From positions 1,082,698 to 1,146,697 of the forward strand of contig NZ_CP048914.1 in NCBI RefSeq assembly GCF_014023125.1: 64,000 nucleotides of DNA, read 5' to 3'. This DNA comes from Candidatus Xianfuyuplasma coldseepsis (GTDB taxonomy: Bacteria > Bacillota_I > Bacilli_A > Izemoplasmatales > Izemoplasmataceae). The notes under the pieces were generated by a model, which worked only from the letters and a program-made list of their open reading frames with translations, made no database searches and had not been told where the DNA came from. Shown in pieces: positions 24,447-33,228 of this stretch. The stretch's first letter is position 1. Every line of letters begins with the position of its first letter. The position numbers were made by a program, and so were the translations under genes.

Positions 24447-25512
24447 ATATCGTGAAACGTATGCTGAGATTAATTTAAAGCACTTATACCACAACTTAAA
24501 ATCGATCCAAAAAATAGTACATCCAAAAACAGTGATCCCAGTAGTTAAGGCTGATGCGTATGGTCATGGCGCAGTAGAGGTTGTACGGTACTTGATTGAT
24601 AAAGGTATTGACTACTTTGCGGTAAGTCTCTTAGAAGAAGCCCTTGAACTGAGAAGAGTTTACCCTAATATTGAACTACTTTGCATGGGTATTATTGAAA
24701 ACGAAGGCTTACTCATTGCAAGTGAGAATAACATTACTGTTACAATGAGTAATTTCAATCAACTCCAAAATTGTCCAAAATTGTCAAAAACTCTAAAAAT
24801 TCATCTCAAAGTTGACACTGGTATGAATCGACTTGGATTTAAGTCGGATCATGATATTAAAGAAGTAATTGATGAAATTCAAAAAAATGAAAAATTTTTC
24901 CTTGAAGGAATTTTCACTCATTTTAGCACTGCTGATGAAAATATTTCATACTATAAAAAACAGTTGAATAGATTTGATGATATTTTCACGAATTTAAATT
25001 TCAAGTTCAAAATGATTCATGTTTCAAATTCGAGTTCTCAAATTCAATTTGAGAAGGATCTACCATGGACTACCCATACCCGACTCGGAATTAGCTTATA
25101 TGGTTTAACTTATATCGACCATATCAAATTTTTAAAGAACACATTTACCCTAAAAACTAAAATCAGTCAACTAAATAGACTGACCGCTGGTGAGTTTGTT
25201 GGTTATGGTGCAAGTTATGAATCTAGTGGTCAAGAAATTATTGCCGTCTTACCAATCGGATATGCTGATGGGTTTATCCGAAAGAATACGGGTGGTTTTG
25301 TTGAGATAAATCACAAACGTTATCCTATTGTTGGACGGATTTGTATGGACATGACTTTTGTTAAAGTTGACGAGTCTGTACAACTACACGATGAGGTTAT
25401 TTTGTTCGGTGGTTTAATTTCAATTGATGAGGTTGCTGATCGATTGGATACAATTAATTATGAAGTCATTTGTCAGATATCAAAACGTGTACCACGTATA
25501 TATAAAAAATAG
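24436..25512 (+). CDS. alr: Alanine racemase (or broad-specificity amino acid racemase)
   Basis: A 358-residue, full-length fold-type III racemase. VVKADAYGHGAVEVV carries the PLP lysine (Lys38), LKVDTGMNRLGF and THFSTADE follow, and GYGASYESSGQEIIAVLPIGYADGF carries the second catalytic Tyr region; VGRICMDMTFVKVD is the conserved C-terminal block. The family interconverts L- and D-alanine. In this operon it has an obvious job: OrtAB releases D-alanine, which Alr can return to L-alanine for transamination or protein synthesis. Peptidoglycan D-alanine supply is an alternative, and a basic-amino-acid racemase cannot be excluded by eye. A tandem ATG ATG start is at 24436. Confidence 0.88.
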   Translation: MMNRYRETYAEINLKHLYHNLKSIQKIVHPKTVIPVVKADAYGHGAVEVVRYLIDKGIDYFAVSLLEEALELRRVYPNIELLCMGIIENEGLLIASENNITVTMSNFNQLQNCPKLSKTLKIHLKVDTGMNRLGFKSDHDIKEVIDEIQKNEKFFLEGIFTHFSTADENISYYKKQLNRFDDIFTNLNFKFKMIHVSNSSSQIQFEKDLPWTTHTRLGISLYGLTYIDHIKFLKNTFTLKTKISQLNRLTAGEFVGYGASYESSGQEIIAVLPIGYADGFIRKNTGGFVEINHKRYPIVGRICMDMTFVKVDESVQLHDEVILFGGLISIDEVADRLDTINYEVICQISKRVPRIYKK

Positions 25513-25526
25513 AGAGGAAGTGACGT

Positions 25527-26750
25527 ATGAAACTACAAGTATTTTCAGAAATAGGACGTTTAAAAACAGTTCTATTACACAGGCCGGGGAAGGAACTAGA
25601 AAATCTGACTCCTGATTTACTCGAGAAGTTACTGTTTGATGATATTCCGTATTTAAAGGTAGCTCAAGAAGAACACGATGCCTTTGCACAAACATTGCGT
25701 GATAACGGTGTTGAAGTATTGTATATCAAGGATTTGGTTATTGAAGCATTGGATAATCATCCAGAAGTACGCCAGCACTTTATTAATCAATTTATCGAGG
25801 AATCCAATATCCTATCAAATACCGTAAAAAATGGTATTTATAAGTACTTAATTAAAATGGATAACTATGAGTTGGTCTCAACAATGATCGAAGGAATTCG
25901 CACTCATGATATTGAAGTTGATACTAGTTTTTCCATTTTGGATATGTTGGAAAGTGAGTATCCCTTCTATGCCGATCCTCTCCCGAATTTATTGTTCCAA
26001 CGAGATCCTTTTGCAACCATTGGGAACGGGCTTGCTATCAATAACATGATGACCGATGCTCGGACAAGGGAAACCCTCTTTAGCGAGTATATTTTTGCCT
26101 ATCATCCTCGTTTTGAAAATGCTACAATCCCCTGTTATAAGAAGAGAACTACGAGGTGGAAAAGCGAAGGGGGAGATGTCTTAGTTCTAAGTCCATCCAC
26201 CCTGGCTATCGGTATTAGTAAACGAACCGATCCTCGGGCCATTGAATCACTGGCTCGCGAGTTGTTTCATAAAGATGCGTCGTTTACGACAATCTTGGCA
26301 TTTAACATACCGAAATCTCGGGCGTTCATGCACCTTGATACCGTGTTTACCCAAGTCGATCATGGTACGTTTACCATTCACCCCGGGATTATGAAAGAGT
26401 TAACCATTTTTGAAATCACGAAGAACGGGAAGAAAGACATCCGTGTCGAAAAAGTCGTCACAACCTTGGAACATATATTGGAAAAACACTTACAGCGACC
26501 GATAAAACTAATCAATATTGGTGGAAACGATTTGATTACCGCAGGACGCGAACAATGGAATGATGGTGCCAACACACTCGCCATCGCACCGGGTGTTGTT
26601 ATTGTTTATTCACGAAATCACGTAACCAATGAACTTCTTCGTAAAGAAGGGATTAAAGTACTAGAAATTCCATCCAGTGAATTATCACGAGGAAGAGGGG
26701 GACCTCGCTGTATGTCCATGCCCCTCTTCCGTGAAGAAATAAAAGAATAA
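25527..26750 (+). CDS. arcA: Arginine deiminase
   Basis: A 407-residue enzyme that hydrolyses L-arginine to citrulline and ammonia. Conserved segments: [21 protein letters not shown] near the N-terminus, [42 protein letters not shown] with the catalytic His, and [13 protein letters not shown] with the nucleophilic Cys near residue 395. Length matches the family. Starts with ATG 25527 behind GAGAGGAAGTGACGT. It sits 14 bases after alr and ten before arcB, so it is in the same transcript as the ornithine genes. Confidence 0.96.
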   Translation: MKLQVFSEIGRLKTVLLHRPGKELENLTPDLLEKLLFDDIPYLKVAQEEHDAFAQTLRDNGVEVLYIKDLVIEALDNHPEVRQHFINQFIEESNILSNTVKNGIYKYLIKMDNYELVSTMIEGIRTHDIEVDTSFSILDMLESEYPFYADPLPNLLFQRDPFATIGNGLAINNMMTDARTRETLFSEYIFAYHPRFENATIPCYKKRTTRWKSEGGDVLVLSPSTLAIGISKRTDPRAIESLARELFHKDASFTTILAFNIPKSRAFMHLDTVFTQVDHGTFTIHPGIMKELTIFEITKNGKKDIRVEKVVTTLEHILEKHLQRPIKLINIGGNDLITAGREQWNDGANTLAIAPGVVIVYSRNHVTNELLRKEGIKVLEIPSSELSRGRGGPRCMSMPLFREEIKE

Positions 26751-26760
26751 GGAGACTCCT

Positions 26761-27780
26761 ATGAACTTACAACATCGTAATTTTATTACACTACTTGATT
26801 TCACTACAAAAGAAATTGAGTATCTTTTAGAATTATCAGCTACCTTAAAACAAGAAAAATACGACGGAATCGAACACAAAGTACTACCTAACAAAAACGT
26901 TGTATTACTCTTCCAAAAAGACTCCACAAGAACACGTTGTGCCTTTGAAGTTGGGGCATTAGACCTTGGCATGGGTGTCACCTACTTAGGACCAAACGGA
27001 AGTCAAATGAACAAAAAAGAATCCGTCAAAGATACCGCCCGAGTGCTGGGACGGATGTACGATGGAATAGAATTTCGTGGGTACAAACAAGAACACGTTG
27101 AACTCCTTGGTGAACACGCTGGGGTACCGGTTTGGAATGGATTAACCGATCAATACCATCCCACTCAAATCCTCGCTGATTTCTTAACCATCCAAGAACA
27201 TTTTGGACGTCTACAAGGAATCAAATTCGCCTACGTCGGTGACTCGCGCAACAACATGGGAAACAGTTTAATGATTGGGTCGGCAAAAATGGGGCTTCAC
27301 TTTACTGGGGTTGCACCAAAAGAACTATGGCCTGAACAAGCGCTAATTGATCAATGTCTAGAAATTGCCAAAGATACCGGCGCAACAATCACCTTCACCG
27401 AAGATAAAATGGAAGGAACCAAAGATGTTGATGTCATCTACACCGATGTCTGGGTATCGATGGGTGAACCCAAAGAAGTATGGAATGAACGAATCGCTCA
27501 ACTATCGCCCTATCAAGTGGATATGAGCACCTTGAAAAACGCATCGGATAAGGCCATTTTTATGCACTGTCTTCCCGCATTCCACGGTAAAGACACCGAT
27601 GTTGGTGCCCAAATCGCCAGTGACTTTGGAGACGTATATCCAACCGTGAAAAACGGTGAAATGGAAGTCACCGATGAAGTGATTGAATCCCCACAATCCG
27701 TCGTTTTCCAAGAAGCCGAAAACCGGATGCATACGATTAAAGCTGTGATGCTTGCTACCTTGCGTGATCACCATGAGTAG
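26761..27780 (+). CDS. arcB: Ornithine carbamoyltransferase (catabolic)
   Basis: A 339-residue carbamoyltransferase. STRTRCAFE is the carbamoyl-phosphate motif, HPTQILADF the second one, and HCLPAFHG the ornithine-side Cys motif. In the deiminase pathway it runs from citrulline and phosphate to ornithine and carbamoyl phosphate; its place between arcA and arcC indicates the catabolic direction, though sequence alone does not prove it. AAGGAGACTCCT is just before the ATG. It overlaps arcC by eight bases. Confidence 0.95.
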   Translation: MNLQHRNFITLLDFTTKEIEYLLELSATLKQEKYDGIEHKVLPNKNVVLLFQKDSTRTRCAFEVGALDLGMGVTYLGPNGSQMNKKESVKDTARVLGRMYDGIEFRGYKQEHVELLGEHAGVPVWNGLTDQYHPTQILADFLTIQEHFGRLQGIKFAYVGDSRNNMGNSLMIGSAKMGLHFTGVAPKELWPEQALIDQCLEIAKDTGATITFTEDKMEGTKDVDVIYTDVWVSMGEPKEVWNERIAQLSPYQVDMSTLKNASDKAIFMHCLPAFHGKDTDVGAQIASDFGDVYPTVKNGEMEVTDEVIESPQSVVFQEAENRMHTIKAVMLATLRDHHE

Positions 27781-28687
27781 ATACGTTGTTAGTCTGGGTG
27801 GTAATGCATTAGGTAAAAACGCCGAAGAACAAAAACAACTTCTAAGGCAAGTCGCAAAACCGATTGTCGAATTAATCAAAGCTGGACACGAAGTCGTCAT
27901 TGCCCATGGCAATGGACCACAAGTAGGGATGATTAATCTCGCCTTTAGCGAAAGTTCCTCAACCCCCAACATGCCCTTCCCCGAATGTGGGGCAATGAGC
28001 CAAGGTTATATTGGCTTTCACATGCAAAATGCGATTGGGAACGAACTACACAAACAAGGAATTGAACAATCTATTGCGGCACTTGTTACGCAAGTAATCG
28101 TTGATAAAGACGATGAAGCATTTGATAACCCCCGTAAACCCATCGGTAGTTTTTATACCAAAGAAAAAGCTGATCAACTATCGGAAACCATGGGCTATAC
28201 GATGGTTGAAGATGCTGGTCGGGGATATCGACGCGTTGTCCCAAGTCCCATGCCGATTGACGTCAAGGAAAAGGAAATGGTAAAAACCTTACTCCATGAT
28301 GGACACATCGTCATTACCGTCGGTGGAGGAGGCATCCCTGTTATCAAACAAGATGGATTACTCCACGGTGTTGCTGCTGTTATTGATAAAGATAATGCTA
28401 GTGAGAAACTTGCGGAACTTATTGATGCCGATTACCTTGTAATCTTGACTGCTGTTGACAATGTCTACATCCATTTTGGAACAGAGAAACAAGAAGCCCT
28501 TCATCACGTTACAACGACACGTCTACAAAAACTGATCGAAGAAGGGCATTTCGCACCGGGTAGTATGCTACCAAAAATCAAAGCGACAACGCGCTTTACT
28601 TCGAGTGGTAAAACCGCAATCATCGCATCTTTGAACAATGCGAAAGAAGCCTTCGAATTGAAGGCAGGAACAATTATCACACAATAA
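27773..28687 (+). CDS. arcC: Carbamate kinase
   Basis: A 304-residue amino acid kinase-fold enzyme that makes ATP from carbamoyl phosphate and ADP, releasing CO2 and ammonia; this is the energy step of the deiminase pathway. Motifs: [16 protein letters not shown] at the N-terminus, [26 protein letters not shown], and [11 protein letters not shown] placed the start at ATG 27773, inside the end of arcB, consistent with coupling; a TTG frame from 27752 is less likely. It is the last gene of the operon, followed by a terminator. Confidence 0.95.
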   Translation: MSRYVVSLGGNALGKNAEEQKQLLRQVAKPIVELIKAGHEVVIAHGNGPQVGMINLAFSESSSTPNMPFPECGAMSQGYIGFHMQNAIGNELHKQGIEQSIAALVTQVIVDKDDEAFDNPRKPIGSFYTKEKADQLSETMGYTMVEDAGRGYRRVVPSPMPIDVKEKEMVKTLLHDGHIVITVGGGGIPVIKQDGLLHGVAAVIDKDNASEKLAELIDADYLVILTAVDNVYIHFGTEKQEALHHVTTTRLQKLIEEGHFAPGSMLPKIKATTRFTSSGKTAIIASLNNAKEAFELKAGTIITQ

Positions 28688-28688
28688 C

Positions 28689-28715
28689 AAAATCCCTTTA
28701 ATTAGGGATTTTTTA
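28689..28715 (+). terminator. Terminator of the ornithine/arginine operon
   Basis: AATCCCT / AGGGATT stem with a six-base loop and a following T run (TTTTTTAATTA) two bases after the arcC stop. Confidence 0.8.
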
Positions 28716-28731
28716 ATTACACAAAATACTT

Positions 28732-28760
28732 TTGTCATATCGCATGATTTTTAGTATAAT
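28732..28760 (+). promoter_or_regulatory. Strong sigma-A-type promoter for the giant lipoprotein genes
   Basis: TTGTCA (28732-28737), a 17-base spacer and a perfect TATAAT (28755-28760). Confidence 0.75.
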
Positions 28761-28779
28761 ATGGTTATGTTAGGGAGAG

Positions 28780-28800
28780 GGCACACCTGACACGTGTGCC
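28780..28800 (+). promoter_or_regulatory. Hairpin in the leader of the giant lipoprotein gene
   Basis: GGCACAC / GTGTGCC (7 bp, extendable by wobble pairs) with a seven-base loop, followed by TTTCATTT, about 12 bases downstream of the predicted start of transcription. It is too poor in T to be a sure terminator and may stabilise the mRNA or attenuate it. Confidence 0.5.
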
Positions 28801-28828
28801 TTTCATTTATAATACTAGGAGTGTGGAC

Positions 28829-31800
28829 ATGATGAAATGGATGAAAGTACTAATTATGGTTGTCGCAGTGTTATTATTACAAGCCTGTGACAAAGAAGTT
28901 GTTTGTGAAGATAATACCTACTATAAAGAAGGGGACCGCTGTATTCGTAAAGCACTCAATACAGTGGACTTTGTTGTACCCGAAGGAATGGATGAAATCG
29001 AATCGGTGGATTTGTATGAAGGGTTCTTCCTAAATCTACCTGAAGTCGATGTCGATTTCGAGTATGGATGGTTTACCAATGATTCCTATACAACCCCGTT
29101 TGATGCGAACAAAGGCGTGATCCGTGATATGACGCTGTATTTACATATGGAAGGATCGTATACCTATAACTTCTATGTCGGAACTGAAGATGAGGAAGAT
29201 AATCTTGTAATGTCTTTGCCATATTATAGTTTGCCTAGTGATGATGAAGTCTATGATGTGGACATCGAAGGATATGACTTTGTCGGATGGTATACCGACC
29301 CGGAGAGAACGATAGAATATACAGGAAATACCGATTTATTTGATGAGAACTTTGAATTGAATCTATACGGATTATTTGAAATATCTACCTTTACGGTAAC
29401 GTTTGTCGTACCGGAAGTCATGTATGATTTGGATCCAATTGAGGTACAGTATCAAGATAGCTTTAATAAACCTATTCTCGATATTGAACGTAACCACACT
29501 TGGTATACCGATGATACCTATGAAACGGTGTATAATTTTAATACGCCAGTAACGAAAGATACAAGTATTTATCTCGTCTTAGAAGACGTTGAATTTTACA
29601 TTGCATATCACTATGGCAGCTCGATTTTAGAATATCAGCAGTTTGAGGAAATCGAGGATATCACAAGTCATCCTGAACCGGAACGCAGTGGTTTGGTGTT
29701 TGTGGGATGGTACATGGATAACGCATTGACAATTCCGTTAGAAGAAGGAGAACTTGTCAAGGACGAACTTCATCCGGTAATCCATTTGTATGCATTGTTT
29801 CAGATTAAACAATTCCGGATTACCTATATGATTAATGATGAGATCTTTGCGTATCGAGATTATTACCAAAATGATGTCATCAATCCATATCTCCCGTCAA
29901 CCACATATCAGTTTGATGGTTGGTACAACGATGCAGAATTAACGCAACGTTTTACCGATATTATGATGCCTGGAGAAGATATTACTGTTTACGGAACGAT
30001 GGATTACGAGGTAACGGACTTTGATTCACTAACGGAGCTTAAAGCGAATGTGGCAGGAACGGAAGTTGTTCGTGTAGAAGGAACCGTTATCGCTTATGCG
30101 CAGAATATGATTTATGTTTCCGATGGGACAACCGTAATGTCTGTTCCAATCTATGATCGCATGTTTTATGATTTTCCAAAAGGAATGACAATCTCGTTGA
30201 TTGGGCAAGTTCAGATTTGGAATGGAACACTCGATATGCATCAAGTACTCAGTGCCCTTGAAGTGGGTATGAATGATGAGTTTGAGTGGCCAGTTGTGGA
30301 ATCCTCGGTTGCAGAGTTGTTGCCGGTTCATATAGACACTATAGTTGCATCACGCTACTATATAACTGGAATATTACAGAAACACGATAATGAGTTATCA
30401 TTGTTTGATGGCGAGTATGTTATTAAATTTTATCATCCGATGGATGCAACAGCGCGATCAATATTAAGTCAGTATGTTGATCAAACAGTAACGTTGAATC
30501 TCTACTATTTTGATCTACAAATTTTTGATGGTGAACTCATCAATGCGATATTTGGCTTTGATGGCACAGCCGATGATATTACCGTGCACGATATGTCCGA
30601 ACAGACGTATACCGTGGATTTTGTTGTACCCGATACCATGGATCCAATTGATCCGATGATAGTAACACACGGTGAATACATCAACTTGCCGGTAATCGAT
30701 ACAGAGTCCCGCTATGGATGGTTTATTAACGATAGTTTGATTACCGCGTTTGATGACAGTTTTCCGATTGTTGGCGATTTGACACTGTATTATTCCGTAT
30801 TACCAGATCCGATTCAAATTACCTATGTTCTCGATGGTCAAGTAACGCAAGTTATCGAGTACTTCCCCGGGGAAGACTTGGATTTGTATGAACCGACGCT
30901 ATCGTATATGGAAGAGTTAGATGGATGGTACACGGATGTTGAAATGACAACACCCTATACTGGAACATTTGTTCCTTATGATTCACTCACCCTTTACGGC
31001 CAGATTACACTGCCAACGCCTAAAGCTCATTTTACTTCCATTCAAGGTTTTCGCAGTTCGATCTATAATTACAGTGATTATATTAGTTTTGAAGGCATCG
31101 TTGTCTATAATGACATCGAGTTAATGTTTGTTACTGATGGTGATGTCAATGTGCTTGTTACATCTAATACATTGGACGCATTTACCGTAGAAGCTGGAGA
31201 CCGTGTCATTGTATATGGGAATATGCTAGTTAATTATAGTCACACCGAATTTCATACGTATGGAGTTGACGTAGTATCGAGTGACAATGCGATTCCTTTG
31301 CAACCGATTGAAATGACATTTGAAGAGTTTATCGCCGCTGATACTAGTCGCCTTGAGATGCAGCTGTTTTCGATAACCGATACCATCATTGGAGGAGAGT
31401 ATCCACGCTTTTTATCCGACGATTCTCTCCATGTCATGATTTTCCATGCGTACTCAGCCCAAGCGCAGGCAATCTCGGCACAGATGTCTGAACTAAATGG
31501 CCAAATTGTAACAGTGACGTTAATTTTTCTCGGCGATTACGGTCGTGAGATTGTTAATTATGACGCAATTCCGATTGCGATTGGTGACGTGATTGAACCA
31601 GAAATCATCGAAGTCACCTATATTGTTGACGATGAGATTGTCCATGTCGATGAGTTTTATGTTGACGAATATATGAATTTATATGAACCCCCAAATGCAC
31701 TGGATATGTTTGATGGATGGTATACCGATGCCACCCTCGAGACCCCTTATGAAGAGGTGTATGCTCCAGATGAGGACATTACCCTGTATGGGACAAATGA

Positions 31801-33217
31801 TCTTCCCGAGCCAGTTGTTTATTTTACCTCAATCCAAGATTATTTCGATTCAGAGTATACTGAAGAGGATTATGTTAGTATCGAATTGATTGTAACCTTA
31901 ATTGATAGATATAATGTCATCGCAACCGATGGTGTCGATCAATTGGTTATCCAGAAAAGCCCACTTGATTATGACGATGTCGTTGTTGGCGATAAAATTG
32001 AAGTTCATGGTACCATCAACGGTTCTGAGCTTCCTTTTGCATATATGTTTACGTACTACTATGAAATCCTTAGTAATGATAACCCCAATCCATTAGTATC
32101 CGCAGACGTAACGTATACCGAGTTTGTGGATGAAACAAATGGTTATACGACACAATACCTGCAATATTTTACAATAACCGATGTGATCCATGCGGCCGAT
32201 GAAAACAATTATCGACCCTATTTTGGTAACACAGACGAATTTGGAAGCGTTATGCGATTACACGTACCCAGCGGAGAGGATGATACCCTAATTCATACAT
32301 TGAATGCACTCGACGGACAATACGTTACCATTGAGGTGCTATATGTATCCTTCTACAATTATACTGGTACTCCAGAATATACGGCGATCATCGTCTCCGA
32401 TGAGATTACCATTACCCCTGATATGACAACGATAACTTATGTCATAAATGGAGAGGTTGTCAAAGAAATGAAAGATGTTCCTGGGAATCTCTTTACCGCC
32501 TATACACCATGGGTATCCGAAGCAAGTACCTTTGATGGATGGTATACGGATGAAGCCTTGACCGAGCGCTATTATGGACTGAATGTACCGGAAGACGATA
32601 TCACGCTATATGGATCGCTTGATGATCCTGAACCAATTGCTGGATTTAGTTCATTAGACGATTTTAATCTATCCGGTTTAACCGATGAAGACTTCGTTAC
32701 CTTTGAAGGAATAGTGACCGTAAGCTCTGATGGAATCGTCTTTATTTCCGATGGCACGAATCATATTAGTGTCACGATGCAAACTGAGGATAACCTCCTT
32801 GAACAAGGTGCACAAGTCGTATTATATGGATATGTCAATGTTTATGAGAATCACACAATTATTACCGCCTTGTTCTATGATATTCTGTCCTATGACAATG
32901 ACATCCCGATTACACCAACCGTAACAAGTCTTGATGATTTTATCGCCCTAGGATATGAAGGAACAGAGATGTTCTATGAAGTGTATACGATTACCGGAAC
33001 CATTCATGCCAGTGATGACATGGTCCCCGATCCTCATTTTGGATCAATCGAGGACGGATACGTTATGCGTATCACCGCTGGGGAGTTCGAGGAAGTTCTT
33101 GATGCGCTTGACGGAAATACGGTAACCGTAACGATCATATACACTGGTCGTAATCAGGCCGATATCGATTATTACTATGCAATCTTATGGTCCATTGACG
33201 CGGTTGTCTGGAACTAA
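28829..33217 (+). CDS. Giant lipoprotein alternating InlB-type and OB-fold-like modules
   Basis: A 1462-residue lipoprotein. I chose ATG 28829 with AGGAG seven bases upstream; longer frames start in the leader. Lipobox LLLQAC, then a short Cys-containing segment (VVCEDN..EGDRCIR). Residues about 45-390 are a run of five or six InlB-like units (VDFVVPEGMDEIESVDL, YGWFTND, FDGWYND). Then four blocks of about 190 residues at about 395-590, 730-920, 995-1195 and 1270-1460 each look like two OB-fold-type barrels (VEGTVIAYAQNMIYVSDGTT, FEGIVVYNDIELMFVTDGDV, IELIVTLIDRYNVIATDGVD, FEGIVTVSSDGIVFISDGTN). Between blocks lie one or two InlB units (DGWYTDVEMTTPY, DGWYTDATLETPY, DGWYTDEALTERY). OB-folds of this type accompany extracellular nucleases, but no nuclease domain is seen. 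Binding DNA or sugar at the surface is a guess. Confidence 0.75.
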   Translation: MMKWMKVLIMVVAVLLLQACDKEVVCEDNTYYKEGDRCIRKALNTVDFVVPEGMDEIESVDLYEGFFLNLPEVDVDFEYGWFTNDSYTTPFDANKGVIRDMTLYLHMEGSYTYNFYVGTEDEEDNLVMSLPYYSLPSDDEVYDVDIEGYDFVGWYTDPERTIEYTGNTDLFDENFELNLYGLFEISTFTVTFVVPEVMYDLDPIEVQYQDSFNKPILDIERNHTWYTDDTYETVYNFNTPVTKDTSIYLVLEDVEFYIAYHYGSSILEYQQFEEIEDITSHPEPERSGLVFVGWYMDNALTIPLEEGELVKDELHPVIHLYALFQIKQFRITYMINDEIFAYRDYYQNDVINPYLPSTTYQFDGWYNDAELTQRFTDIMMPGEDITVYGTMDYEVTDFDSLTELKANVAGTEVVRVEGTVIAYAQNMIYVSDGTTVMSVPIYDRMFYDFPKGMTISLIGQVQIWNGTLDMHQVLSALEVGMNDEFEWPVVESSVAELLPVHIDTIVASRYYITGILQKHDNELSLFDGEYVIKFYHPMDATARSILSQYVDQTVTLNLYYFDLQIFDGELINAIFGFDGTADDITVHDMSEQTYTVDFVVPDTMDPIDPMIVTHGEYINLPVIDTESRYGWFINDSLITAFDDSFPIVGDLTLYYSVLPDPIQITYVLDGQVTQVIEYFPGEDLDLYEPTLSYMEELDGWYTDVEMTTPYTGTFVPYDSLTLYGQITLPTPKAHFTSIQGFRSSIYNYSDYISFEGIVVYNDIELMFVTDGDVNVLVTSNTLDAFTVEAGDRVIVYGNMLVNYSHTEFHTYGVDVVSSDNAIPLQPIEMTFEEFIAADTSRLEMQLFSITDTIIGGEYPRFLSDDSLHVMIFHAYSAQAQAISAQMSELNGQIVTVTLIFLGDYGREIVNYDAIPIAIGDVIEPEIIEVTYIVDDEIVHVDEFYVDEYMNLYEPPNALDMFDGWYTDATLETPYEEVYAPDEDITLYGTNDLPEPVVYFTSIQDYFDSEYTEEDYVSIELIVTLIDRYNVIATDGVDQLVIQKSPLDYDDVVVGDKIEVHGTINGSELPFAYMFTYYYEILSNDNPNPLVSADVTYTEFVDETNGYTTQYLQYFTITDVIHAADENNYRPYFGNTDEFGSVMRLHVPSGEDDTLIHTLNALDGQYVTIEVLYVSFYNYTGTPEYTAIIVSDEITITPDMTTITYVINGEVVKEMKDVPGNLFTAYTPWVSEASTFDGWYTDEALTERYYGLNVPEDDITLYGSLDDPEPIAGFSSLDDFNLSGLTDEDFVTFEGIVTVSSDGIVFISDGTNHISVTMQTEDNLLEQGAQVVLYGYVNVYENHTIITALFYDILSYDNDIPITPTVTSLDDFIALGYEGTEMFYEVYTITGTIHASDDMVPDPHFGSIEDGYVMRITAGEFEEVLDALDGNTVTVTIIYTGRNQADIDYYYAILWSIDAVVWN

Positions 33218-33228
33218 GGAGGAGTTGT

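Noticed and set aside
27502-27972. A 156-codon minus-strand frame across the arcB/arcC junction
   Set aside because: It lies opposite two well-conserved genes, shows no family pattern and has no ribosome binding site.
15089-28687. UGA read as tryptophan, as in many Mollicutes
   Set aside because: UGA ends oraS, oraE, mutL, the channel and ecfT at the expected family lengths, and Trp is encoded by TGG throughout.
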